A stretch of DNA of 64,000 nucleotides from Chitinophagaceae bacterium (GCA_016787065.1 JAEUVD010000050.1:1-64000), one strand, 5' to 3'. Counted from the stretch's first letter, positions 25,051 through 34,378 are shown. The notes: generated by a model from the sequence alone, not told the origin. Made by a program: numbers and translations.

Positions 25051-27336
25051 ATGTGGAAGTGCTTTTTTATTGTTTTACTGCAGGTTACGTTTAGTACTGC
25101 CATACATGCGGCTACTATTCAGGGGCGTGTAGTAGCGAATCTAGTTCCGGTTGAACTAGCAACCATTCAACTTCAAGGCACAAGTTTTGGAACTAAAACA
25201 GATAGTCTCGGCCATTTTTTGATACGCTCTATTCCGAACGGACAGTTTACTGTAGTGGTTACTGCATTAGGTTTTCTCACGGTGGAGAAGAACATTATGC
25301 TTACATCGAATCAAAACCTTGAGCTTACTTTCCTTCTGGAGCCAAAGCAAGTAGCCATGCAAGAGGTTGTTGTATCTGCAACAATGAAGGAGGTTACTAA
25401 ATTACAAAGTCCTGTACCGGTTGAGGTGTATACCGCTAAATTTTTTAAAAGTAACCCGACACCCACAATTTTCGATGCCTTGCAGCATATCAATGGTGTT
25501 CGTCCGCAACTCAATTGCAACGTGTGTAACACAGGGGATATTCATATTAATGGATTGGAAGGTCCTTTTACTATGGTTATGATAGATGGGATGCCCATTG
25601 TAAGTGGCTTGTCTACGGTGTATGGTTTATCTGGTATTCCACCTTCCTTGATCGATCGTGTGGAAATCATTAAGGGCCCTTCTTCCACCTTATATGGTAG
25701 TGAGGCCGTAGGTGGGCTCATCAATGTGATTACAAAACGAACCACACAGGCACCACGCTGGTCGGTTGATTTTTTTGCAACTTCTTGGTCGGAATATAAT
25801 TTAGATCTAGCTACCAAGAAGCAACTGAAATCGGCTCAAACTCTACTTGGTATAAATTATTTTAATTATCAAAATCCAATCGATCGAAACAACGATCAGT
25901 TTACCGATTTAACACTTCAACATCGCGTTTCGGCCTTTAACAAATGGTCTTTTCAACGAAAACAAAAACGTATTTTTTCTGTCGCCGGAAGAGGTTTACT
26001 GGAAAATAGATGGGGAGGTGATATGCGCTGGAATAAAAACTTTTATGGCACGGATAGCATTTATGGTGAACAAATTACAACCAAACGTTGGGAATTGTTT
26101 GGGACCTATCAATTACCGGTAAAAGAAACAGTTAACTTTCAATTTAGCGCGAACGGCCATTATCAGCAAAGTGCATACGGACAAACCCTTTATAATGCTA
26201 AACAATATATTGGATTCGGACAATATCTCTGGAATAAATCGTTTCGTAACCATGATTTTATGCTTGGAGCAGCTTTAAGGTTTACCTTCTATGATGATAA
26301 TACAGCGGCAACAAGCAAGATTGAATCTTCGGTTGAAAAGAACAACCCATCTAGAATTTTTTTGCCCGGATTATTTATGCAGCATGAATATAAATTCCGT
26401 AACAATCAGGTTTTACTGTTAGGCATGCGTTATGATTTTAATTCCGTTCATGGAAGCATTTTTACACCGCGATTAAACTATAAATGGAATTCGAAGAATC
26501 AACTTACAACAGTACGAATGGGTTTTGGAAATGGCTATCGCGTGGCAAATGTTTTTACCGAAGATCATGCCGCACTTACCGGCGCTCGCCAAGTTGTTTT
26601 TGAATCGGAACTAAAACCGGAAACCTCATGGAATGGAAATTTGAATGTGGTGAATAAGGTATACTCCGATAAGGGTTTATTTATTACGCTTGATGGTTCT
26701 CTTTTTTATACGTATTTCACAAATAAAATAGTAGCAGACTATACATCTAATCCGAATCAAATTATTTATAAAAATGTGCATGGTTATGCGGTTTCAAAAG
26801 GTATAAGTTTGAATATCGATGTTGATTTCAAATCAACTCTCAAAGGTCAACTCGGAGGCACGTTTATGGATGTTACAAACACAGAACAACAGGTAAAGCA
26901 ACGACAATTGTTTTCTGAACGATTTACAGCTGTGTGGAACTTTAGCTATAACCTCAAGAAATTCGGAATTATGTTTAACTACACGGGTAATGTTTATAGT
27001 CCGATGCGTTTACCTCGTTTGAGTGTCTTAGATCCTCGTTCAGCTTATAGTCCGTGGTGGAGCATTCAAAATATTCAAATTACAAAACGTTATGGTAAGC
27101 AAGTGGAATGCTATGGAGGTATCAAGAACTTATTGAATTGGACTCCGAATAAAGGAAATCCTTTCATCATTGCACGATCACACGATCCCTTTGATAAACA
27201 AGTAACCTTCGACAGCAACGGTCAGGCGTTAGTAACACCTGAAAATCCGTATGGTTTAACCTTCGACCCTACCTATGTGTACGGCCCGAATCAAACGCGG
27301 CGACTGTTTTTAGGTTTTCGATTTCTTTTACAATAG
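25051..27336 (+). CDS. TonB-dependent receptor of a metal-regulated locus
   Basis: 761 residues from the ATG at 25051. A longer frame from 24988 would start inside the operator and precede the transcription start, so I reject it. Signal peptide about 1-20, carboxypeptidase-like domain about 22-105, plug about 110-230, then the barrel, ending GFRFLLQ. The plug contains QLNCNVCNTGDIHINGLEG (Cys156 and Cys159), followed by IDGMPIVSGLSTVYGL and EIIKGPSSTLYGSEAVGGLINVITK. The CxxC in the plug is unusual for a siderophore receptor. Context (DtxR-type operator, PchR-like regulator, imelysin downstream) points to iron or manganese complexes as substrate. Confidence 0.88.
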   Translation: MWKCFFIVLLQVTFSTAIHAATIQGRVVANLVPVELATIQLQGTSFGTKTDSLGHFLIRSIPNGQFTVVVTALGFLTVEKNIMLTSNQNLELTFLLEPKQVAMQEVVVSATMKEVTKLQSPVPVEVYTAKFFKSNPTPTIFDALQHINGVRPQLNCNVCNTGDIHINGLEGPFTMVMIDGMPIVSGLSTVYGLSGIPPSLIDRVEIIKGPSSTLYGSEAVGGLINVITKRTTQAPRWSVDFFATSWSEYNLDLATKKQLKSAQTLLGINYFNYQNPIDRNNDQFTDLTLQHRVSAFNKWSFQRKQKRIFSVAGRGLLENRWGGDMRWNKNFYGTDSIYGEQITTKRWELFGTYQLPVKETVNFQFSANGHYQQSAYGQTLYNAKQYIGFGQYLWNKSFRNHDFMLGAALRFTFYDDNTAATSKIESSVEKNNPSRIFLPGLFMQHEYKFRNNQVLLLGMRYDFNSVHGSIFTPRLNYKWNSKNQLTTVRMGFGNGYRVANVFTEDHAALTGARQVVFESELKPETSWNGNLNVVNKVYSDKGLFITLDGSLFYTYFTNKIVADYTSNPNQIIYKNVHGYAVSKGISLNIDVDFKSTLKGQLGGTFMDVTNTEQQVKQRQLFSERFTAVWNFSYNLKKFGIMFNYTGNVYSPMRLPRLSVLDPRSAYSPWWSIQNIQITKRYGKQVECYGGIKNLLNWTPNKGNPFIIARSHDPFDKQVTFDSNGQALVTPENPYGLTFDPTYVYGPNQTRRLFLGFRFLLQ

Positions 27337-27379
27337 TTAATCTGCCTGCTTTTCGTTTATTTGATTGTACTAATCGGTG

Positions 27380-27387
27380 TATTTTTA
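27380..27387 (+). promoter_or_regulatory. Possible -7 element of the AraC-type gene
   Basis: TATTTTTA is one mismatch from TAnnTTTG, 5 nt before the ATG at 27393. Weak. Confidence 0.25.
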
Positions 27388-27392
27388 CCGCG

Positions 27393-28127
27393 ATGGAATT
27401 TGTGAATGAGTATATGTATCTTTCCTATGAAGTGAATGCAAGCATAACCGGCTCTTTCTGTGAGTTGAAGGAAGATGAAACCAACATCCATTTGATTTAT
27501 GGATTACATGCCAATGATTGTTTGTTTGATCTGGTGGCATCAAGTTATCAATTTCAAATTAGAATAGCCAAAACTTATTTAGAGAAATACAATGACACCT
27601 TAGATTTTATTGTTGAAAAACAAGCAATTTGTTGTAACACACAATCAAAATTGTTAGAGATAATAAATTGCAATTTGTCGGGTTTGCATAGAAAGTTGTT
27701 TCTAGAAAGTCATATTCTTTTTTTACTGTACCAGTCGCAAAAGAACAGTTTGATTTTTCAATTGAATTGCGAGAATTGCTCAGTGATTAATAATCCAAAA
27801 GACAAGGACAAAATTCAACAAGCTCAAAAATTTATTTTAGAAAATTTAGATACTAACTTAACGATTCCAATCATAGCAACCAACGTAGGTACCAATCAAT
27901 GTTACCTTAAAAAAGGCTTTAAAGAGTTTTTCGATCAAACTATTTTTGATTTCATTCAGGAAAATAGAATGATATTGGCTAAACACCTGCTTCAAAATGG
28001 CAATGCCAACATAACGGAAATTGCTTATAAGGTAGGTTATTCTTCGTTAAGTAGTTTTAGTCAGGCGTATAAAAACTACTTCGGAATTTCGCCCACGGAA
28101 CAAGCAAAATCGCTACTTACAAGCTAA
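27393..28127 (+). CDS. AraC-family regulator, PchR-like
   Basis: 244 residues. The C-terminal AraC HTH pair occupies about 145-244: IPIIATNVGTNQCYLKKGFKEFF (first HTH) and ITEIAYKVGYSSLSSFSQAYKNYFGISP (second HTH). The N-terminal part has the pattern of PchR-type siderophore regulators: a beta-rich sensor, then a helix LLEIINCNLSGLHRKLFLESHILFLL (about 87-112). PchR relatives activate uptake genes when the ferric complex is inside. It lies 56 bp after the TonB receptor gene and before the barrel-Rieske-imelysin operon, so it probably tunes one of them. Confidence 0.82.
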   Translation: MEFVNEYMYLSYEVNASITGSFCELKEDETNIHLIYGLHANDCLFDLVASSYQFQIRIAKTYLEKYNDTLDFIVEKQAICCNTQSKLLEIINCNLSGLHRKLFLESHILFLLYQSQKNSLIFQLNCENCSVINNPKDKDKIQQAQKFILENLDTNLTIPIIATNVGTNQCYLKKGFKEFFDQTIFDFIQENRMILAKHLLQNGNANITEIAYKVGYSSLSSFSQAYKNYFGISPTEQAKSLLTS

Positions 28128-28195
28128 TAACTACTTTTTCCTGATTTCTTAAATTAAATTCCTCTTTTCACAAACAGGTGCCGTAGGCTGCAATA

Positions 28196-28203
28196 TACTT
28201 TCG
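28196..28203 (+). promoter_or_regulatory. Possible -7 element of the barrel-Rieske-imelysin operon
   Basis: TACTTTCG is one mismatch from TAnnTTTG and ends 5 nt before the ATG at 28209. If real, the transcript would be nearly leaderless. Confidence 0.3.
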
Positions 28204-28208
28204 CGGCC

Positions 28209-29438
28209 ATGATTTTTACAGGTTGTCGAAGTGCATGGGTTTTATTCGTAATACTTTGCTGTAGTTTCCAATTTCACGAATTAGCAGGCCAGGTGCTTAC
28301 GGCCGAGGATTCTTTGCAAGCTGGTATCAAACGCGATAAAAGTTCAGCCATCGCTGGTTATGGTGAAGCTTTCTATCAATATGATGCCACGCAACATAAT
28401 GCTAACGCTGGTTTAAACAGAAACGTTCTTTTCGTAGGTTATAAATTCAATACGAAATTTTCTCTTTTTACCGAATTGGAAATTGAAAATGCTGTAGTAA
28501 GTTCAACAAAGTTGAAAGCTAGCATTGGCATGGAGCAGGCTTTTGTAAAGATGAATTTGAATTCAAATCATTATGTTGTTGCCGGGTTGTTTATTCCTCG
28601 TTTAGGTATAATTAATGAAAATCATCTCTCTACTACCTTTAATAGTGTATTTCGCCCAGTTGTTGAAACAATTATTATTCCTTCAACTTGGCGTGAAATT
28701 GGAGTTGGTTATTACGGTCAACTAGAACAACTCGATAATTTATATATAGCTGCAACGGTTCAGAATGGCTTAAATTCAGAAGGATTTTCATTAAATGAAG
28801 GTATCCGCGATGGTCGTCAATCGGGCTATGTACCCGGGGGTGTTAATCTTGGACATACCCTTAGTTTACTTTATTACAAAAACAATTTTCGTTTCCAAAC
28901 ATCGCATTATTTTGGAGGAAGTACGGGTATTCAACCTCGAGTGGCCGATAGCTTAGGATTAAATAAAGGGATGTATGCAAATCCGGTTTTAATAAACGAA
29001 GCGGATATTCAGTACTTAACCAAGGAGTGGCAAGTAAAACTATTAGGTGCGTACACGTCTATTTTTAACGCTGAAAATATAAATACGGTTTATGCGAACA
29101 ATACACCGTCTAAACTTTATGGTGCTTATCTGGAAATTGCATATAACGTTTTACATCAGCATAAAATTAAAAAGTTGTGGACGTATATCAGGCAGGAATT
29201 TGTAAACACCAATTTTAGAATTCCATACAATGGCATCAAGGATGAAAGTAATAATCAGAAGATTACTTTTCTGGGTTTAACCTATAAACCTATTCATGGT
29301 ATAGCACTTAAAGGAGAATATGTGTACACCAACACCGGTCAACGAAATGAAGGTTTGGTGGTTAGTCCGTTTCCTCAAGTATTGCCCTACTATACACAAC
29401 AGCATCAGGTGCGATTTGGAATTGCATATAATTTCTAA
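28209..29438 (+). CDS. Outer-membrane beta-barrel (porin-like) protein
   Basis: 409 residues. A signal peptide (about 1-27, hydrophobic WVLFVILCCSFQF) is followed by alternating amphipathic strands to a C-terminal aromatic FGIAYNF, typical of a barrel. No plug or TonB-receptor domain is present. The strands with TELEIENAVV, VVAGLFIPRLG and TWREIGVGYYG recall phosphate-selective-porin-like (OprP/OprO) barrels of Bacteroidota. It is the first gene of a tight operon with a Rieske protein (4 bp gap), imelysin and di-heme protein. It could be the outer-membrane channel for the metal they handle. Confidence 0.7.
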   Translation: MIFTGCRSAWVLFVILCCSFQFHELAGQVLTAEDSLQAGIKRDKSSAIAGYGEAFYQYDATQHNANAGLNRNVLFVGYKFNTKFSLFTELEIENAVVSSTKLKASIGMEQAFVKMNLNSNHYVVAGLFIPRLGIINENHLSTTFNSVFRPVVETIIIPSTWREIGVGYYGQLEQLDNLYIAATVQNGLNSEGFSLNEGIRDGRQSGYVPGGVNLGHTLSLLYYKNNFRFQTSHYFGGSTGIQPRVADSLGLNKGMYANPVLINEADIQYLTKEWQVKLLGAYTSIFNAENINTVYANNTPSKLYGAYLEIAYNVLHQHKIKKLWTYIRQEFVNTNFRIPYNGIKDESNNQKITFLGLTYKPIHGIALKGEYVYTNTGQRNEGLVVSPFPQVLPYYTQQHQVRFGIAYNF

Positions 29439-29442
29439 CCTC

Positions 29443-29865
29443 ATGAATAGAAAACATTTCATACGTGCAGGATGTATGCTTTGCATAGGCATGATGCTTC
29501 CGATACATGATGTTGTGGCCAATGCAAAAACTAAAAAGTATAAAGCCAGTTTGGTTGACGGTACCTTAACGGTACCCCTTGCTGAAATTGCAGACGACAA
29601 TATGCTTATTCTTAAAAATAAGGAACTTGAATTCAATATTCTTTTAATTAGAAAAGAAGGAGAATTTAAAGCCTTGCAAATGATGTGTACCCATGAAGGA
29701 GTTCCGGTAACCCTCAGTGGTGAAACGATGCATTGCAGTGCTCATGGCAGTCGGTTTGATTTTGACGGGAATGTTCTGCAAGAACCAGCGCTAAAACCTC
29801 TTATCCAATATGAAGTTTCTTTAAACAATAATTCAATCTTAATTAATACCACAAAATCAAAATGA
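29443..29865 (+). CDS. Rieske [2Fe-2S] protein, exported
   Basis: 140 residues from the ATG at 29443. A longer frame reading back to 29320 lies inside the barrel gene. The N-terminus MNRKHFIRAGCMLCIGMML looks like a weakened Tat or lipoprotein-like signal (RK instead of RR). The Rieske cluster motifs are complete: Cys82-Thr-His84 in CTHEGVPV and Cys98-Ser-Ala-His101 in CSAHGSRFDFDG. The protein would hold a 2Fe-2S centre and pass electrons in the periplasm. The 3' end overlaps the imelysin start by ATGA. A partner for the di-heme protein encoded two genes on is likely but inferred. Confidence 0.88.
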   Translation: MNRKHFIRAGCMLCIGMMLPIHDVVANAKTKKYKASLVDGTLTVPLAEIADDNMLILKNKELEFNILLIRKEGEFKALQMMCTHEGVPVTLSGETMHCSAHGSRFDFDGNVLQEPALKPLIQYEVSLNNNSILINTTKSK

Positions 29866-30908
29866 AATATCTAGGTCTACTTGTTATCACACTATGCTGT
29901 GTAGCTTCTTGTAAAAAAGAGCAACCAATCGAAGATTTTAATGCACTTAAAGAAGAAGCACTGAAAACAAGTGCTAATACCGTAATAGTTACCAGTTATG
30001 AAGAATTGGCGCTTCAAACTTCGCAATTTCAATCCGATGTAGAAACATTTATTGCCACACCCACTGCGAACAACCTTGAACTACTTAGAACGGATTGGCT
30101 TGCTACGCGACAGGTTTGGGAGAAAACAGAAAGTTGGTTATTCGGTCCGGTGGCCACATTAAACATTGATCCTAGAATTGATACTTGGCCAGTTGATTTT
30201 GTTGCACTTGATAGTGTAATGACTAATAACACGGTGTTTGATGAGAGCTTAATGAATGGATTGGATGATGCGTTGAAAGGTTTTCATCCTATAGAATATC
30301 TTATATGGGGGAAGAATGGAACTAAAACTGTTCAAGACTTCACAGCTAAGGATTATTTATATCTGAAAGCTTTGGTGGTTAACCTGAATAATTTATGTGC
30401 AGAGCTTTCTCATGCCTGGATTACCAATGCTTACAACAATCAACTGATTTTAGCAGGAAACGGCAGTACCGAATTTAATTCGCGCAGAGCAGCATACGTG
30501 CAGCTTGCAGAGGCGATTGCTGGAATTTGTGATGAAGTAGCGAATGGCAAAATTGCAGAACCGTTTTTGTTGCAAGCTCCGGAAATGGAGGAGAGTCCGT
30601 TTGCTAAAAATTCTATCACGGATTTTAAAAATAATATGAACGGCGTTTTACACATGTATCAAGGAAGTTTTACTAAAGACGGTCGGGGTATGGATGAAAT
30701 CGTAAAGTTTAAAAACACGCAATTGAATTTGGAAATCTTAGGTGCTCAGCAAAATGCCCTTGCCGCCTTGAATGCTATTACTGTTCCTTTTGGAGAAGCA
30801 ATTTTAACCCAACCTGTGCAAGTTCAGCATGCTATTGATGCTATCAATGAATTGAAGATTGTTTTAGATTCTAAATTGATACCTTACTTACAACAATATG
30901 CCGATTAA
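29862..30908 (+). CDS. Imelysin (M75) family lipoprotein, EfeO/IrpA-like
   Basis: 348 residues. Lipoprotein signal MKYLGLLVITLCCVASCKK (lipobox Cys17). An all-helical imelysin fold shows the conserved DWLATRQVWEKTESWLFGPV (about 78-97) and the GxHxxE motif Gly140-Phe-His142-Pro-Ile-Glu145. Imelysins such as EfeO and IrpA bind iron in the periplasm or at the cell surface. Its ATG overlaps the Rieske stop, and the di-heme gene starts 1 bp after its stop, so the three are strongly coupled. Confidence 0.9.
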   Translation: MKYLGLLVITLCCVASCKKEQPIEDFNALKEEALKTSANTVIVTSYEELALQTSQFQSDVETFIATPTANNLELLRTDWLATRQVWEKTESWLFGPVATLNIDPRIDTWPVDFVALDSVMTNNTVFDESLMNGLDDALKGFHPIEYLIWGKNGTKTVQDFTAKDYLYLKALVVNLNNLCAELSHAWITNAYNNQLILAGNGSTEFNSRRAAYVQLAEAIAGICDEVANGKIAEPFLLQAPEMEESPFAKNSITDFKNNMNGVLHMYQGSFTKDGRGMDEIVKFKNTQLNLEILGAQQNALAALNAITVPFGEAILTQPVQVQHAIDAINELKIVLDSKLIPYLQQYAD

Positions 30909-30909
30909 G

Positions 30910-32301
30910 ATGAAACGAAAAATTCTTATGAAAAAGAGCGTCTGGTTTTTAGGTTTTGTATGCTGTAATTTATTTATGCTGGCGTGCAACAAAAAATCAT
31001 TCGTTGATTTCAGTGAGAATGCTTTTCTTCTTTTAGGTGGTGGACAAACAATTATTGATGAAGGTTCGGGCGCTTTTTCGCATGGCTTTAATAATATGAC
31101 GGAATCGCAAGAGCGTATTCATGAAATTGGTGATATAACTTTTGAACAAGCTTTTGTTTCGGCGCCCGCACCCAAATACGGAGGGTTAGGGCCGCTGTAC
31201 AATAATGTAAGTTGTGTGAGTTGTCATGTGGGTGATGGTCGTGGAACGGCCTCTATTGCGGGTGAAACGCCCTCTTCCTTATTATTTCGACTTAGTATCG
31301 CCGGAAATGGAACCCATGGTGAACCATTACCGATACCTTTGTTTGGCGGGCAGCTTCAAAACAAAGCAATTCAAGGATCTCTAAAAGAAGCAGATGTTGC
31401 AATACAATTCGAAAGTCTTCAGGAAACGTATGCCGATGGTGAAATTGTAACGCTTCAGAAACCTAAGTACACGTTTACGAATAGCTATACAGTATTGCCC
31501 AATGCGTTAGTTTCGCCTCGTATTGCTTCACCTGTATTTGGGTTAGGACTACTGCAAGCGATACCGGAAGAAGCTTTGCTTGCCAATGCAGATATCCATG
31601 ATCAGAATGCAGATGGTATTTCCGGTAAACCAAACTATGTATGGAATGTTCGAACAAAGCAAAAGCAATTAGGTCGTTTCGGTTGGAAGGCCAATCAGCC
31701 CGATTTATTGCAACAAGTGGCTGGTGCATACAATGAAGATATGGGTATTACCAACTTTATCTTTCCGAAGGAAAATTGTTTGAATCAAGTTCAGTATGAC
31801 GGTCGAAATGATGAGGTTGAAGTAAGTGATAGTCTTTTGCAAGCTGTAGCATTTTACATACGAAGTTTGGCAGTGCCAGCGGCTCGAAAGGTAAATACTT
31901 CCGCCTTCAAATCGGGTTATTCCTTATTCAATCAAGTTGGTTGCAATGCTTGTCATGTTGAAAATTACGTAACCCAAGTTGACGTATCTTTTCCGGCAAT
32001 AAGCAATCAGAAAATTAAACCTTTTACTGATTTGTTGTTGCACGAAATGGGTGAGGGGTTAGCGGATTATCGAAGTGATTTCGATGCCAATGGATTTGAA
32101 TGGCGTACAGCACCCTTATGGGGAATCGGTTTAGCGAAACGAGTGAATGGGCACTCCAATTTTTTACATGATGGACGAGCAAGAAATTTAGAAGAAGCTA
32201 TTTTATGGCATGGCGGTGAAGGGCAGCACAGTAAAGATCAATTCAAGAAACTTTCAAAGGAACAACGATTGAAGTTGATTTATTTTTTGGAGAATTTATA
32301 G
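30910..32301 (+). CDS. Di-heme oxidoreductase lipoprotein (DUF1111 family)
   Basis: 463 residues from the ATG at 30910; starts at 30898 or 30928 are also possible. Lipoprotein signal with CNLFMLAC lipobox. Two c-type heme sites: CVSCH (Cys102-Cys105-His106) in NNVSCVSCHVGDGRG, and CNACH (Cys345-Cys348-His349). The C-terminal FLHDGRARNLEEAILWHGGE (about 416-435) is the hallmark of the MauG-related DUF1111 group. In other bacteria this family is found next to imelysins in iron-regulated operons. It could oxidise or reduce the metal or accept electrons from the Rieske protein. Last gene of the operon. Confidence 0.9.
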   Translation: MKRKILMKKSVWFLGFVCCNLFMLACNKKSFVDFSENAFLLLGGGQTIIDEGSGAFSHGFNNMTESQERIHEIGDITFEQAFVSAPAPKYGGLGPLYNNVSCVSCHVGDGRGTASIAGETPSSLLFRLSIAGNGTHGEPLPIPLFGGQLQNKAIQGSLKEADVAIQFESLQETYADGEIVTLQKPKYTFTNSYTVLPNALVSPRIASPVFGLGLLQAIPEEALLANADIHDQNADGISGKPNYVWNVRTKQKQLGRFGWKANQPDLLQQVAGAYNEDMGITNFIFPKENCLNQVQYDGRNDEVEVSDSLLQAVAFYIRSLAVPAARKVNTSAFKSGYSLFNQVGCNACHVENYVTQVDVSFPAISNQKIKPFTDLLLHEMGEGLADYRSDFDANGFEWRTAPLWGIGLAKRVNGHSNFLHDGRARNLEEAILWHGGEGQHSKDQFKKLSKEQRLKLIYFLENL

Positions 32302-32335
32302 TATGCGTTATGAAGAAAATTTAAAATATGAAACG

Positions 32336-32500
32336 TTACTTTTTTAAATTGCTCATCATTTGTTCAAGAACTTTTTCCTTATTTTTTTTGAGCATTTTTG
32401 CAAACTCTTTTGCTTGAGGACTTATTTTTAAATACTTGTCTGACCATAAAATAATTTCTCCTAAAACAGGTAACAAATCAGGAGGAAGCTGAGAAATGGA
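32336..32500 (-). pseudogene. Short coding-like frame, probable gene remnant
   Basis: On the minus strand, a frame ending at a TAA (32336-32338) reads like real protein over about 55 codons: LPPDLLPVLGEIILWSD, then KYLKISPQAKEFAKML and a lysine-rich helix ending MMSNLKK. It has no clear start codon and no named family. It abuts, in the opposite orientation, the TfoX-like remnant. It may be the C-terminal end of a broken gene. Confidence 0.3.
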
Positions 32501-32636
32501 CTTTACAGGAAAAGTTTTTCGTGGCTTCCTTTTTATTTCTCCAGAGGGATTTGATAACGAAAGTGATCTAGACTTCTGGGTTGAAAAAGCGCTTGAGTTT
32601 AATGAAATGGTTTTAAAAGCAGAAAAGAAAAAGTAA
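32496..32636 (+). pseudogene. TfoX-family C-terminal fragment
   Basis: A 46-codon ORF (MDFTGKVFRGFLFISPEGF, then DLDFWVEKALEFN and a closing KAEKKK). This is the pattern of the last third of TfoX N-terminal-domain proteins (MKGxxYxGYVYVxxEG, then DxxYWIxLALDFN, then KASKKKK). The family is about 110 residues, so the first two-thirds are absent and a TGA lies 6 bp upstream of the ATG. An AGGAGG stands 10 nt before the ATG. Most likely a truncated relic; a small expressed protein is possible. Confidence 0.5.
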
Positions 32637-32696
32637 GACCAATTACTCCATTATTTATCGCGACGTATTTACCCCAATAATTTCGTTTTTTATACC

Positions 32697-34364
32697 TTAC
32701 ATCTTCGTTTTAGTAAGCGCTAATATTTCTTTCTCCTTATCAAGAGATGCTTCTAATAAACTTGTTGCTTCTGCAATTAATTGGTCGGCTATTGTTTTAT
32801 CTTTCAACCCCGATGCGTTGATACAAACATTTAAATAGGCGCCATACACGGCACTACGAGCGCAGAGGGCGCCAACCGCTGCATCAGTAACACTATTTGG
32901 ATTTCCTTTTTCAACCATCGCCTCACAGATTTCAAACACGTTAAATGTAGTTTGCATAGTTCGTAACGGCACTTGTGTTGCATACAAGGTGGCTGCTTGA
33001 ATAGCTGCACTGCGTTGTGCTTTCTCTTCCTCACTACCTTTAGGTAATCCAAAGGCTTCCATTATTTTATTAAACGAGGCGGTATCTTCATCTACCAATT
33101 TCAACAATTCATCTTTTAATTGCTGTCCTTTTTCAGCCCAATCACTGAAATATTTCCACTGATCATCCCAGCCTTTTTTATGACTACTTAGATTTGCAAC
33201 CATCGTTCCTAAACTCGCACCTAAGGCACCCATATAGGCTGCAATACTTCCTCCTCCGGGGGCAGGACTTTCGCTGGCGGTTTCATTCGCGAATGCGGTT
33301 AAATTCATATCAACCAGTTTTTTAGTTGTCTGGTTTTGTAGCACATATTCAATTATTTTTTTCTGAGGATCGAACGGCGTTAATTCATCTAGTCCCATAC
33401 TTTTTACCGCTATTCGAATCAATTCAGCCTCACTAATACCGGTACTTCGACGTTGCTTTTCCAGAAAATATTTCCCGGCATCTAACATGCTTTTCAATGG
33501 CACTAATCCAACTAATTCAGAACCTGTAACACGCATGCCACGTGCATGCGCACGTTCCACTGCCATATCAAAGGCAATGTGTAAAGGGGTAATAGAAATA
33601 TTGGTTAGGTTCATTGAAATTTGCGCAATGCCATATTCTTCTATAAACCAACCTATAGCTTTTACACTTTTCAATAAACCAGGTTCGCGTACTTCTTGTC
33701 CGTTAGCATCCAGTACTTTTTTACCGTTTTCTTCTTTCACTCTACCATTCTCGCGTAAATCAAAAGCTACACTATTAGCTCTTCGGGTAGACGTTGTGTT
33801 CAAATTCACATTGTAGGCTACTAAAAAATCACGTGCTCCAATAACAGTAGCTCCACTTTTGGCATTGAAGGTAGCAGGGCCATAATCTGGAGTCCATTGA
33901 GGATCTTTCAATTTATCTGCTAACCCTTCATATTCACCGGCTCGAATGGTTGCCAGATTTTTACGTTCTTCTTTCGAAGCTGCACTTTCATATAAATAAA
34001 CCGGAATATGCAAAAAGTTGCCTACTCGTTCCGCTAATTTTTTTGCGTAAACAACCGTTTCCTCCATGGTAATATCGCTAATCGGTATAAGCGGACAAAC
34101 ATCGGTAGCGCCCATACGTGGGTGCTCTCCTTTATGCGTGCTCATGTCGATTAATTCAGAAGCTTTTTTAATGGCAAGAAAGGCCGCATCGATTACAGGT
34201 TGAGGTTCTCCAACGAAGGTAACCACAGTGCGGTTTGTGGCTTTACCCGGATCAACATCTAATAATTTTACACCTTCTACGGATTCAATTTCACGAGTTA
34301 TTTGTTCAATGATTTCGAGGTTAACTCCCTCACTAAAATTCGGAACACATTCTATTAATGGCAT
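32697..34364 (-). CDS. ftcD: Bifunctional glutamate formiminotransferase / formiminotetrahydrofolate cyclodeaminase
   Basis: 555 residues. The formiminotransferase half (1-330) begins IECVPNFSEGVN and has the family segments THKGEHPRMGATDVCPLIP (about 76-94) and RVTGSELVGLVPL. The cyclodeaminase half (about 345-550) has SESPAPGGGSIAAYMGALGA and NPNSVTDAAVGALCARSA. It moves the formimino group of formiminoglutamate to THF and cyclises it, at the end of histidine degradation. Fused as in animals and many Bacteroidota. hutH, hutU and hutI are not next to it. The start is supported by a -7 element. Confidence 0.95.
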   Translation of the reverse strand: MPLIECVPNFSEGVNLEIIEQITREIESVEGVKLLDVDPGKATNRTVVTFVGEPQPVIDAAFLAIKKASELIDMSTHKGEHPRMGATDVCPLIPISDITMEETVVYAKKLAERVGNFLHIPVYLYESAASKEERKNLATIRAGEYEGLADKLKDPQWTPDYGPATFNAKSGATVIGARDFLVAYNVNLNTTSTRRANSVAFDLRENGRVKEENGKKVLDANGQEVREPGLLKSVKAIGWFIEEYGIAQISMNLTNISITPLHIAFDMAVERAHARGMRVTGSELVGLVPLKSMLDAGKYFLEKQRRSTGISEAELIRIAVKSMGLDELTPFDPQKKIIEYVLQNQTTKKLVDMNLTAFANETASESPAPGGGSIAAYMGALGASLGTMVANLSSHKKGWDDQWKYFSDWAEKGQQLKDELLKLVDEDTASFNKIMEAFGLPKGSEEEKAQRSAAIQAATLYATQVPLRTMQTTFNVFEICEAMVEKGNPNSVTDAAVGALCARSAVYGAYLNVCINASGLKDKTIADQLIAEATSLLEASLDKEKEILALTKTKM

Positions 34365-34378
34365 AAAAAAAATTTACG

